This document shows, piece by piece, positions 16,983-29,357 of a stretch of DNA of 32,416 bases; within the stretch, counting starts at the first letter, position 1; each line of letters opens with the position of its first letter. Source of the DNA: Phallusia fumigata (taxonomy: Eukaryota; Chordata; Ascidiacea; Phlebobranchia; Ascidiidae); the NCBI GenBank assembly GCA_008931825.1, contig QXVZ01000779.1, forward strand, positions 1-32,416, in the 5' to 3' direction. The notes under the pieces are model-generated. The model was given only the letters and a program-made list of their open reading frames with translations, was not told the DNA's origin and did no database searches. A program made the translations under genes and the position numbers.

Positions 16983-18303
16983 CGTCAGTGACCCATAGGG
17001 GTGTGGGGAATCCCCTGAGCTGTCAGTATTCAAGTGGAAGTTGAAGTTGGGTGGAGGAATCGGATCCGAGGAGTCGATGGGAGTTCGGATACCTGGGTGC
17101 TGCTGAAAGCACAAACTTTGCCAACCTGGATTTTCTTGTAAATACTTTTCTTCTCTTTTCCCTTTTTTACCTGTTTCATGCGAAAATACAAAAAACACGA
17201 AATTTACTTCGTTTTGCTTGGTTTACAAAACAACATAGAGAAACCATTGTCATTCACTCCTGCAGTTTTAGGATTCAGCTCAAAATCATTTTCTGATGAA
17301 TGAAATCGGTGTTTTTAGGGTTTTTGATCTTTTCATCAAGTTTTTATTCAGCAGGCAATAATCCTAAAGTCTATGCTTGCAGTTGGTTTGGAAAAGGGGA
17401 CGCAGCTTGATCTATGCGTTGATAAAAAGTGATTTTGGGCTGGAGAAAGCATTTTCATGTCAACAAGGCTTAAAAAACGTGTCATGGACGTTCAACCGCC
17501 TCACAAGGTTGTGGGTTAAATGTTTTTCATCGCTTTTCTGCTAATTTATTTGCTTCATTTTTATCTTCGATGGGCGGAACAACGGCTGAATGCGTTATGC
17601 TCACGCTGAGTCCACCGTAGAGCTACCTGCCTCAATTTAGTCCCGTTGGGTCAGGTTTTGTTTGTTTTTTTTTCCAAATTTTGACACAAGTGACTTAATT
17701 TGGTTAATCTCCTGTGGTTTTGCCTGAGGTGCTTGCTCATGTAAAGTTATCAGACAGATGGAGAACAAAATCCACAAACGACCTCAAGGCGGTTGCACTT
17801 CGCAACGTTTTGATTTCCACAAACTCTCGCCAGGCCTGATCTTGTTTCCAAAACTACTCATGTCAACAAAAAGCACGTGATAGCGGGAATGACGTCAACG
17901 GTTTTCAGTTTGGGAAAGTACCGTGCGAATTTTAAATTTTGCGCACATATGAAAACATGGAACAATTGGGGGATCGATTGTTGGGTCTTGGGACACTTCT
18001 TCGAGTTAGGTGTTTTGATAACTTCCCAGCTAGTGGTCGAATTGGGTTTGGGTAAACAGAAGGAAACTAACGTAGCGTGGGTGGCTGGCGCTTCGGGATA
18101 AATATACACTAGTCTCTATGCAAAGTAACACAGACGAAATTGCCTGGCTTGTTACAATTGGTCACGAAGCACACAGAGGTTTACAAGGTCGTTAAGATTG
18201 CCAATAAGTTGTTTATCGTTTACCTGTACAGCAAGTGTTTGTTAAGAAGGGATTCACTATACCCTGTTTGCAGCCAAAAATGAACAGTGTTTAAAGTTTC
18301 AGG
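16983..18303. other. DYRK 3' UTR and intergenic region
   Basis: The DYRK 3' UTR must begin here, but no clear AATAAA occurs before the one at 18324, which already lies beyond the TATA-like box of the next gene. The polyadenylation site is therefore not placed. A CRE (TGACGTCA) at 16980-16987 overlaps the DYRK stop codon and another lies at 17890-17897. Open frames near 17858-18109 overlap on both strands and show no domain. Confidence 0.45.
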
Positions 18304-18311
18304 TATAAAAG
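18304..18311 (+). promoter_or_regulatory. TATA-box-like element upstream of the receptor gene
   Basis: TATAAAAG preceded by GG is a close TATA match. It lies about 280 bases upstream of the receptor start codon at 18585, so transcription could begin near 18335. No initiator motif was confirmed. Confidence 0.4.
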
Positions 18312-18584
18312 TTTCTGATATCAAATAAAACTAATTCATATTTTTAATGTTGGGAAAAGTTGCTTAGTTTTTTTGCCATAGTTTTTCCTTAAAAGGCAGA
18401 AATGACTTAGGAAAGTGTAAAACAAACAAAGTTAAAACCAACTTCAAGGAGTCTTTACCGTCTGCCAACTTAGCTCATCTGAAGAAACTTTAGATAAGGA
18501 TTTAAACATTTTAATTTATTTATTTTGTGCATTGTCAGACAGATGATATGTAGGGGATTTGAAGGGGTGAAAAGTTGTTTTAAA

Positions 18585-21500
18585 ATGTGGTTAGCAATCT
18601 TTGTGATTTTGATCTTTGCTCATTTTCCCAGTGGAACAAAAGGTAAATGTTGTTTGTTACAACAAAAGCTTGTTGTGAAATAAACTGAATTAAAAATAAA
18701 ATTTGAAAAAATTAAAGTAAAAAAATAAGGTTAAGGTCAATCTAAGTTAGGCAAAAAAAACTTAGATGATAACATCTGTTGTTAGCACTTGTTTTATGCC
18801 ATTAAGTCAAATATATTAATCTAAACAATACTAGTAAAATGACTAAATAAACATACAATTTTCACAACATTTTTTTCAAATGTGTTTAAATAATTTGTGT
18901 TTCTATGTAGGGAACTGCACAGAAATAAATTCGACGTGGGCAAACCGGTATATTGGAGCTCTCTACACATTTCAAATATACGTGGGAAACTCATCAGCTT
19001 CTGTGGAAATCTATGAACCCCTGGGCTCAACAATTAAATTTAGTTTTAATGCTGCCTCTTGTGGTCAGAAAAATGTTTCAGTTTTTTTGATCGGATGCCA
19101 GTATTCAAATGAAATAATGACTTTTAAAATCTCTGCTGCAAAACCTTTGACAAAATCCTTCACGAATTCACAAATCCGACTTGGTGACTTCTGGACGTGC
19201 ACCAATATTACACTGAATGTGAAAGGTAATATAAGGGTTACTTGGGAAAAGATTTTAAAAAATAGAAATACAAAAACAAAATTAATTTTTTTCAATTTCT
19301 TGGCTGGAATTTAATTATGAAAAGCTTTGTTAGTTTAATCTTTTCTGTCTGTGATTAGTTGGCCTTGAAAAAAAAACGCATTTTAAGGTTAAATATTTTT
19401 TGTTATTTTTAAAGAAATATTTTTTTGACAGACTGTAGTCAGCAACTTGATTCTGGTGGGGTAATAGTTACCACAACCAACCCAGTTTACAACAGCGCGG
19501 GAAAATTTGATTGCTTCAACTCCGCAGCCAAACTGTTTTACTCTAATTCAAGTCAGATTGTGGATGAAACCACCACATGTCAATCAAATGCAATATGGGC
19601 GAGGCATCAAGGAGTGCAATGTTGGCAAGGTGGGAAAAAATTAAAGGCTGTTTGTTTTTTCCATATTTTTGAGCGAACTCTTTAACAAAAATAAGGTATT
19701 GTGAAAAATGTAAAAACTGTAAATGTAAAATCATGTACTTGATATTTACAAAAGAACACTTACTGTGTTGACTTTCTGATAATCACGAAACCACAGATGT
19801 GCTTATTTTGATAATTGTTTACCACAAACATATTAGGAGATAGTGTTGGCAAGATGGAAAAACCTGGAAATGTAAAATCGATTACTTGATATTTACAGAA
19901 TGCATTTCTTCTATGTTGTTATCTTTCTAACAAATGCCCAGACCAAACTGTAAATGTAAAATCATTTACTAATATTTACAAAAAAAACATTGACTGTGTT
20001 GACTTTCTGATAATCACCAAACCACAGATGTGCTCATCTCAGAGGGAGCATAAAGAAAACCCAAAAACATCAGGTTGAAAACAAACATGTGACACTCCGC
20101 AAAAGTACATAGCACAGGACAAAACAAAAATCTTGTTTGTTTGAATGAGACGCCTTCAGAATACAAAAATAAATTCCCTAAAGCAGATAGCATTAGTCGA
20201 TACTACAACCAATAGTGTATTTATATTTCCCGATGATCCAATAATGATGGGTCTTTATCAAATACTTGATCAATTATTAATTATTTTGCCTCCCTACTTC
20301 TATTGTTATCTAAACCATCAACACCATGCTTTCTATTATTGTTAGGGGCTATTTTTGTGTTGCAGTCTATAATTTTGCCACCTTTCAACAGTAGATTGTT
20401 TTTAAATTGTTTGTGAACATTTTCAAGTTTTGTACCACTACAATTTTGTTCGTTGAAAAGCTCCAGGGTTTGACATTGGTAAACCCACAATAGGACAATT
20501 ATTGTTTTTTTAAACATTTGTGTTGAATTTCAATTTATCATTTTTACCATGTTATTATTTTCTAAATTAGCTCCAAACCCAACCATCAAAACAAGCCCTC
20601 AATTAACAATTGCCGGTGGCGTTCTCACATTGAACTGTTCGTACAATGATGTGTTACCAGTTGGAAGTAAAACAATTTTCTATATCAGTAATACAAGCTT
20701 CACTTTACCAAAGGTAAGAATGGTTGTTCTGTTTTTAAAAGCTTTAAATCCGTTTGACTTAACACGGTGGTTTTAAACACATTTGGTGTTGAAATAAAAG
20801 AGAACAAAAACAGGTTTCCAAACTGTTAAAGTTTACCACAAATTTGCGTGCATCTGTGATTGTTTCAAGGTAAGAGACCATAAAATTTAATTTGGTTTCC
20901 ACCCAGTATGGTTGGTTTAAAATATTGCTCAACATTTTGGGACGAAATACTTGAGGCATTCTTAAGATCTTTGTCATTGGTTTCGAGCTCACTCATGAAA
21001 AAACGAGCACTTTCTAGGGGGAGTCACTCAAATACACACTCAAAGCATCGGATAATGGAATATGGATATCGTGCCAAGCTGTTACACCATACACAGAAAT
21101 ATTCAACGACACAGGAACATCTAGCGTTGAACCACTGTATGTTGCATGTAAGTTCCTTATTTCCTTGTGTTATGACAACATTGCGTGGGAGGTGGTGGTT
21201 GCAAAACAAGCTGCCTGATTCTGTTCCTTGTTATTTTGGGCTCATGCAGAGATCCTGATACATTTATTTGCATTTGCCTGCAAATAGATTGGGAATAAAA
21301 TGAACCTAAACACGCTAGTTATGTTTATTTGCTTCTATGCTAATAGTTAATTATAGTAAATTATGTTGTGTGGGTTTTCCTATTGAATCAATGTTTTAAT
21401 GGTGGTGCCTTTGGATAAAAAATATGAAGGATTATAAATTTAAAAGTAATTGAGTAAAAATGATGGTTAATATAAACTAACAAACTTTCAAATGACATAT

Positions 21501-24500
21501 GCTGCTACAAGAGAAAAGTACTTGATAAATTCTATTTAATAAATGATGAAAAGCATGCTAAAATCAACAAACCTATATATCTTTTTTCCCCAGATCCGCC
21601 GTACCAAGTAAGCCCACATAAAGTTACATGCTTATGGCAGACAGGCCGAAGAGGATCCTGCAACATCTCTTACTTTGAAAATCCACCCAATTCGACACTA
21701 ACGCTTATGAAAAATGGTAAGCTAAAACAATTGTGTTGATGGTCTAGAAATTTTCTGATTCTACAAAGACAACTTAGTTGTTAAATTGATTTAAACCACA
21801 AGTGGGAATGCAAAATTGGCTTTTACACTGAAAAGCTAATACCAGTGATGCAAAGAAGATTTTGCAAATGAAGCAATGATGGAACTTCATGTTTTCAACC
21901 AAGATTGGGCCATATTAAATTTTCTCTATATAGTCCTTTACTACAACAGTGGATTTGCTTTAAACTGTATTGTACATATTGTAAATCTTACAAAAAACGC
22001 AAATATCAATAGCTGAAAAATAAGCCACATCCATATGCCTTTGAAAAAATGCTTTTGTGCTAATCAAAAAATATATAAATATAAAAAGCATTTGAAAACA
22101 ACTTGTTAAACAACTTGAAATTTGATCTTGTGCAAAGAAACTGAAGTTAGCAACGATGCATCTACTGTGATGACATCCTTTGGAACTAAACAAACATTTC
22201 ACTTCATGAGATCATTGGTAAGTGCAAATAAAACCTTGTGTTCCTACGTTATGTGGTTACCCACTTGACATATTGTGGTAAAAGATCAAACAAAAACTTT
22301 CCGATGACTGAATACAATCAGTTGTGAACCTTGGTGTTTAAGTTTATTGGAATTAGGCTTAAATTTAAGAGTAACTATTGTTTTTGAAAGCTTTATCTTA
22401 TTAAACGTTATCCTTAATGTTTCTGCAAGGTCAACCAAGTTACACCAAATTCCATGAGCCTTGCTTTACGAAAAAATTGTTTAATTTTATCTAAACAATT
22501 ATTTTTGATTCAATTTTCACCAATTTTCATGTTTAACAGCCAGGTCTTAAATAAGGGAGATAATGACGCAGGGGCAACAAAGTATTTTGTTGTTTCATGA
22601 AACTGTTTTCAAGACAATTCTCAGTGAAAACTGCTTCACCATATCAGAATGTGCATTTACGAAACTTAGCTTCCTTCATCTTGTGATAACAGAACATAAA
22701 TATTTGAACTAACTCAAAATAAACAATTGTAACAATGCAAAGCTTCCATATTTGTTTGCTCAAAGAACACAAACTCCATGGTAAAGTTGTTTGCTGGGAA
22801 CATGAAACCATTTTGTTGTAAAATGACAATGGAGAAGTATTACAATGGCCGACAACCAACTAATACATTAAATGGAAAAGCTGCACATACTTGCAAAAAT
22901 TTTTGTCTGAGCAAACCACGAAATGAACTTAATAAAATTACAGATTACCAGTTCTTGATTGTGATGTCATAAAAAGCCAAGGTCAATAATGACATCACAA
23001 ACAAATTAAGTGTATTTGAAAGTACAATAATGAAATTAATGTTAGTTGTATGGGCCAACTGTGTATGTCTCTGGTTAGAGTATATGTTGCTTTTGCAAAA
23101 TTTTCAAAAGCTTATTTTCTGTTCATTGTCCCTGTGTTTTTTCCAAGAACTTTTTTGAAAGCAAAAGTGTTAAAAAAGTCAATTTCATTGTAGAATTACT
23201 TCACATTAAATTCCTGATAAGCCATAGACAGGGCCTAGTTATTACTTGAAAGTCAATTATGGAGAAATTGAGATTGTCACCATAGAAAAAATCATAAAAG
23301 AGCATTTCGCAATTTACATGTTTAATGGACCAAACATTTTTCTTTTCTAGGTTACTTCGGATGATAATGGAACATATGTGTTGAACGTCTCATCAAGAAT
23401 TTTTCCAGATCCACCGCTTCTAATTCAACTTCAAGTCATTGTTTCAAACTTTAACCTTACAAGGTCACCAGGAGTCGTAAATTCCACCACACTCAACTCA
23501 TCATCAACCAATGTTGGTGCAATCGTTGGAGGATGCATAGGAGGGTTGTTTGCGATGCTTATATTCACAGCACTTGGAATGTATTGCTACAGAAATCATA
23601 ACATTTACATTTCTAAAGGTGAGTTGTTTTTGATTTAATAGTCTTTGTCCAATATGTGACAACAATCCACAGTTAATTTCCTATTATCTCAAACCGTGTT
23701 TTATCTCAATTTAATCACTGTTCGTTCAAAATTTTACTTTTCTCATTAAACTTTTTTATTTTTAAGGAAACTCAGGTTGTCTCCCCACAATTGATGAACG
23801 TAAGTTTTTTACCTTTTGTGCGATCTTGTAATTTCACCCTGTTATCGTAGGGAGATTTTATTCATGTGTTGTTTGTTTTGCCTGCTGAAAGATTTCCTAG
23901 CTACACAATAGCAAATCACCAAGCAGGAGATAGTTGTACACTGTTAGGATGTTATTCACAAGGAAGTAATTGGTTTTGTTGCTACAAGAAAACCTTGTAC
24001 AAACGGTTACTGCTATCATGATTACTGTTAGAGTTATACTGTTTACCAGATATCAGTGTGATACCAATTTTTCCCCACACCTCACTTTGACTGGTTGGTT
24101 TTGTAAGAATGTGATGCTCAGCGTAATTTATCTGCTTTAATTAATATAATAAATTTAAGAAGCAACTGAACACTGGGCTTGCTGCAAGCCTAAACCCCCA
24201 AGCATTGTTTCATGAAATGATTATTAAGAAATGAATATGATTTTTTTAGAAGTTTCAAGTAATAATGGAAATGTGAATGGCAGTCTCAGCCTCGAAGGTT
24301 TGTCACAGTTTACTATACCCTAAAAAATAAAAACTTAAAAGACCAATGTTAATTTAGGGGAAGGATTTTACATTGAACCAATGAATGCTGGAAGCAGGCC
24401 AAAGGTACGAAAAGGAAAAGTGTGCGTTGTCTGTTAAATTTGTTTAATGTGTCAAGCCATTTTTTTTTCAGCCAAACCCATGCATTCCAATAAACAGCTA

Positions 24501-25354
24501 CAGCAACTTGGAGGACAATGTCAATGTTAAGTTCGGTATGTTTTTGCAAAGCTTTGTCACCTGTTAATGTTGTGCTACACATCAAACCACTTTCGACTTG
24601 TTTTTGTATTTCACAACCAATTTACGTTAGCAACACAAGATATACACTTAATAAGTAACTTTAATAACGGAAGTGTAGAGAGCTTGTAAAATGTAAATAA
24701 AATGAATGAAGTTTCTAAAACATTTTATTCATAGCTCAGGTCTTAGTCATTAAGTAAACACCAGTCTTCCATTGTGGCTGTTCTTCCAATTTTGCTTACA
24801 ATGCCGTTAAAAATATGTGTAAATTTCTTTAAGACATTTGTATGAAGTTTTATTTTGAACAGGGGAAGATTCCTATATTGAGCTGTCTCCTATGGAAGAC
24901 CAGGTATGTCAATTTTTACAAACTTAATGTTTAAAATATCCATAGCAGTGCCTCGAACGACGTTTGGAACAGTTGGTTAATGCAACTGCATGAGCAAGGC
25001 TATGAGTTGTTGACATTTGTTTGTTGTATTTTCCGAAGCAAGCATCTGTTATCATTCTAACCTGAAGAAACCTGGTTAAATTTTCTGCTAAATTGACATA
25101 AAATTTCAAAGACAAAACTTGTATACCAGTATGTTTGTAAAGCGGAAACTTATTGGACTATTATTGGTTTTGAATGCTCGATTGGCATGTGGGACAAGTT
25201 GGATTAACTTTATGTGCACTTGTTGACAGTAATAGACAGAAATCTTAAAATATACTTGTTGGCAAAAACAATGCAGATTCCAACATCTCACAGCCAAGAA
25301 TATGAAGCTGTCAATCAGATGAGCATACCAACTTATGAAGCAATCACCAATTAA
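18585..25354 (+). CDS. Type I membrane receptor: Ig-like/CCP ectodomain, tyrosine-motif tail
   Basis: Exons: 18585-18642, 18911-19225, 19432-19629, 20571-20713, 21018-21147, 21594-21716, 22138-22217, 23351-23618, 23767-23799, 24250-24297, 24358-24404, 24472-24535, 24863-24903, 25277-25354. Phases join into 541 residues. Signal peptide about 1-17 (MWLAIFVILIFAHF). Residues 20-124: unassigned four-Cys domain, possibly divergent Ig (DFWTC). Residues 125-190: CCP/sushi domain, four Cys with Trp before the last (AIWARHQGVQC). Residues 191-282: Ig domain (LTLNC, DNGIWISCQA). Residues 283-385: second Ig-like domain ending DNGTYVLNV, without the usual second Cys. Membrane helix 404-428. Tail tyrosines: Y470 (YIEP), Y491 (YSNL, pYxN Grb2-type), Y507 (YIEL), Y525 (YEAV) and Y536 (YEAI); the last two are spaced like an ITAM. 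About 16 N-glycosylation sequons lie outside the cell. Likely a surface recognition or adhesion receptor signalling through SH2 proteins; ligand unknown. Tunicate variable complement-receptor-like proteins are a possible relative, not confirmed. Confidence 0.85.
19716..20040. repeat. Three-copy degenerate direct repeat in a receptor intron
   Basis: A unit of about 93 bases at 19716-19808 recurs at 19947-20040 (shared strings CTGTAAATGTAAAATCAT, GTGTTGACTTTCTGATAATC and AAACCACAGATGTGCT). A shorter, more diverged copy lies at about 19861-19930. The repeat is in the intron after the CCP exon. Confidence 0.65.
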
Positions 25355-27076
25355 CTGATTCCTGTTGAAAATTCAGGAGCTTGAAATCTTGGTGATGTGT
25401 TTGTAGTTTACAAGTAGCTTGCCAATTTTCACCACTTGCACAGAAAAGGTAAAAAATTAGCCTGATGATGTCATCTGGTAATCGCCCTGCGCGTTTATAG
25501 ATTTATTCATGGTAAATGATCCAGATTTTGTACAATGTGGTGAAATGATCCATAAGTAAACCTACTGTATTTTTGCAACACCAAACCATTATATTTCCCA
25601 AACTACCATGTGTAACTGATTGTACACATAAGGTTGCTTAAGAACCTGCAACTATTTTGTGATGCAATAGTGTTGAAAGTGATTATGCTGTCACAATGAC
25701 ACCACTAAATGTTGCAAAATAATGCCTGTTAATCTAGCTAACATATGGTTATTGTGTGAAAACAAAAGGCACAATATTTTGATGAGATGGTCGGGATATA
25801 ACCGGCCTGTTGAAATGTGTAGTAGGCCTATTTACAAATGAAGCATTGCATAATGATGAAACTCTTTAGGTTCAAGTTTTTAGTGTTAATTGTTTTATTG
25901 AAGCTGCCCGATTGAATAGTTTTATGGCTTACATGTATTTTTACCTGCTCAACAGCATTTTAGAAATGAAATAGCCAAATGAAGGTGAAGGTAAATCTAC
26001 CTGACAATATCAGTGGATATTTTTTTAATTTTTACATCAACAGAAATATTTGCATTCGAATGCCTTAGCTATCTGTGTATTGCCTGGCTGTATCCAGTTT
26101 TGTAAAGTTTTTTGGGTATTGCACTTAAGTGGTATGTATCTTTTTCTTTAAAATTACTGCTCTTTTTTCTACTGTGCACTTATAAACGAAGCATTTTATT
26201 ACTGAGAATGAAGCAGAATATATTTGTTCCAATTTCAATAGCTTACTTTTGGAAACTGTTTCCATGTTTTGATTTACTCCTACAAACACGAGTTGTTGAT
26301 TTTATTTGTGCAACAATAACAAAGTAGGAACAAAGACATGATTCCGATTCATTTGTGACAGCACAATGCGCACGAACAAAGTAAAGGCAAAAGTTGATAA
26401 GAGACAAACAATTTTTGAAACAAGAAAAAATTCCAACAAATATTTTACATAAACTACAAACAAAAATTCAAAGGGAATGTTCAGCAGAACGTCGATTGTT
26501 TTCTAGCAAAGGCAATTAATGCTTCAGTTAATTAAACTTGTTTACATCTTTAAGAACGTCAAACTTATGTTCCTTGTGAATAAGGAGTGACACATGCTGC
26601 TGCTTGATTGCTACAATCGCCGAAGCAACCTTGAAGCTTGAGAGACAGTGGCTGGTTTTATAAACTTCTTTTTTTTTAAAGAAATCTTTTGTGTTCTTTG
26701 AACCAGCAGCGTCAAACACAATTATATTGTTAATGGCACTAACAGATGCGTTGGCAGTTTACAAAGTTGGCTGCCAACATTAGGTTTTCACAATAACAAT
26801 AAACACATGCACAAAATCACATAATATCGCTTGTTAACATCCCCACAAGGTGGCACCAGTTGCTTAAAGTTAACTAAGTCGAAGATTTTCAAACTACTAA
26901 TGAACACCAGAAAATGGAAACAACTATGTTTTGTGATTCCATGTAATACTGGGTTTACATATTGTGAAAATGCAGAAATAGTGGAATCCCCCTGGATGTC
27001 TGCAGAAAGCTTGTAGGAAAACCAACAGCGGCAAATATGATCATGCAGGAAACCTACAGTTGATGCAGCACCTCAC
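25355..27076. other. Convergent intergenic region (receptor 3' UTR and zinc-finger 3' UTR)
   Basis: Both flanking genes end into this region. No coding exon is seen. TTTATT at 26301-26306, read on the minus strand as AATAAA, could be the polyadenylation signal of the zinc-finger gene. No clear plus-strand AATAAA follows the receptor stop closely. Small plus-strand frames at 26112-26327 and 26831-27016 have no domain; the second recurs only because of contig duplication. Confidence 0.45.
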
Positions 27077-29357
27077 CTATGTGTTCATTGTAACTGTTTC
27101 AGTTTGCAGAACTCGTGTCTGAAAGGGAATCGAACCCATGGGAGTTATTTTCTTGTGGTGTTTTGCGATCATGTGTCGTCGATACGTATTACGAGTCTTG
27201 AACCGACGAGGGCAGTCGGTACAGTGATACGGCTCCTCACCTGTGTGACGATGCAAATGTTCCTGTGACAAAATGTGTCGTTTAATTGAAATACCTTTTT
27301 AGTGGTTCGAGTCATCTATATCGAGCTAACAAATGACATGCTTTTGTTTCATGAAACATTCATGTAACTTTTGCCCATATCAGTGAATAATAAATGGAAT
27401 AGTTTTTTCCAGATGCTGTAGCACTGCTTGATTTAATGCCAAAATATTCCATTTAAAAACTTGGGGCCATGGTCCTATGGTGATGAATAAGGTGCAAACT
27501 TAGTGACTTGTGATAATTTTTTTTATTTTTCTACTATTGGATTTCCCGTTGTGGTCTACAGTGTTTCAAATTTTTCCAAAATCGGTATCTGATGGTTGTA
27601 AAACTATGTATGCAATACACAGAATTATAATGCAGCATTATTAAAACTCATCTGCTGGTAAACATTTTGTGCACAACTNTTGTGACAGCACAATGCGCAC
27701 GAACAAAGTGAAGGCAAAAGTTGATGGGAGACAAACAATTTTTGAAACAAGAAAAAACTCCAACAAATATTTTACATAAACTACAAACAAAAGTTCAAAG
27801 GGAATGTTCAGCGGAACGTCGATTGTTTTCTAGCAAAGGCAATTAATGCTCCAGGTAATTAAACGTGTTTAAATCTTTGAGAACGTCAAACTTATGTTCC
27901 TTGTGAATAAGGAGTGACACATGCTGTTCCTCGATCGCTACGATCGCCGAAGCAACCTTGAAGCTTGAGACAGTGGCTGTTTTTTTAAACTTATTTTTTT
28001 AAAGAGATCTTTTGTGTTCTTTGAACCAGCAGCGTCAAACACAATTATATTGTTAATGGCACTAACAGATGCGTTGGCACTTTACAAAGTTGGCTGCCAA
28101 CATTAGGTTTTCACAACAACAATAAACACATGCACAAAATCACATAATATCGCTTGTTAACATCACCACAAGGTGGCACCAGTTGCTTACAGTTAACTAA
28201 GTCGAAGATTTTCAAACTACTAATGAACACCAGAAAATGGAAACAACTATGTTTTGTGATTCCATGTAATACTGGGTTTACATATTGTGAAAATGCAGAA
28301 ATAGTGGAATCCCCCTGGATGTCTGCAGAAAGCTTGTAGGAAAACCAACAGCGGCAAATATGATCATGCAGGAAACCTACAGTTGATGCAGCACCTCACT
28401 TATGTGTTCATTGTAACTGTTTCAGTTTGCAGANAGTTAACTAAGTCGAAGATTTTCAAACTACTAATGAACACCAGAAAATGGAAACAACTATGTTTTG
28501 TGATTCCATGTAATACTGGGTTTACATATTGTGAAAATGCAGAAATAGTGGAATCCCCCTGGATGTCTGCAGAAAGCTTGTAGGAAAACCAACAGCGGCA
28601 AATATGATCATGCAGGAAACCTACAGTTGATGCAGCACCTCACCTATGTGTTCATTGTAACTGTTTCAGTTTGCAGAACTCGTGTCTGAAAGGGAATCGA
28701 ACCCATGGGAGTTATTTTCTTGTGGTGTTTTGCGATCATGTGTCGTCGATACGTATTACGAGTCTTGAACCGACGAGGGCAGTCGGTACAGTGATACGGC
28801 TCCTCACCTGTGTGACGATGCAAATGTTCCTGTGACAAAATGTGTCGTTTAATTGAAATACCTTTTTAGTGGTTCGAGTCATCTATATCGAGCTAACAAA
28901 TGACATGCTTTTGTTTCATGAAACATTCATGTAACTTTTGCCCATATCAGTGAATAATAAATGGAATAGTTTTTTCCAGATGCTGTAGCACTGCTTGATT
29001 TAATGCCAAAATATTCCATTTAAAAACTTGGGGCCATGGTCCTATGGTGATGAATAAGGTGCAAACNAATAAATGGAATAGTTTTTTCCAGATGCTGTAG
29101 CACTGCTTGATTTAATGCCAAAATATTCCATTTAAAAACTTGGGGCCATGGTCCTATGGTGATGAATAAGGTGCAAACTTAGTGACTTGTGATAATTTTT
29201 TTTATTTTTCTACTATTGGATTTCCCGTTGTGGTCTACAGTGTTTCAAATTTTTCCAAAATCGGTATCTGATGGTTGTAAAACTATGTATGCAATACACA
29301 GAATTATAATGCAGCATTATTAAAACTCATCTGCTGGTAAACATTTTGTGCACAACT
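26353..29357. repeat. Unmerged haplotype and contig overlaps (three Ns)
   Basis: After N 27679, segment 27680-28433 repeats 26353-27110; after N 28434, segment 28435-29066 repeats 26868-27499; after N 29067, segment 29068-29357 repeats 27389-27678 and then continues into new sequence. The first copy differs from its partner by roughly 5 percent substitutions plus small indels over its first 330 bases, as expected for two alleles. The second and third look near-identical. The real chromosome probably passes from 27678 straight to 29358, making 27679-29357 redundant. Confidence 0.88.

Noticed and set aside
17490-17640. Another tRNA-derived SINE (GTTGTGGGTTAAATG)
   Set aside because: The B-box match is too weak and no A-box or family tail is found at the right spacing.
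24950-25080. Second copy of the MITE, based on CAGTTGGTTAAT and CTGAAGAAACC strings shared with 14881-15120
   Set aside because: The shared strings are short, in a different order, and no inverted arms are found.
24250-25354. Classical ITIM motifs in the receptor tail
   Set aside because: The residues two before each tail tyrosine are G, N, D, Q and P, not the I/V/L/S needed for an ITIM.
28383-28583. Repeated open frames at 26831, 28154 and 28383 as a gene family
   Set aside because: They are the same short frame seen three times because of contig overlap, with no domain or splice context.
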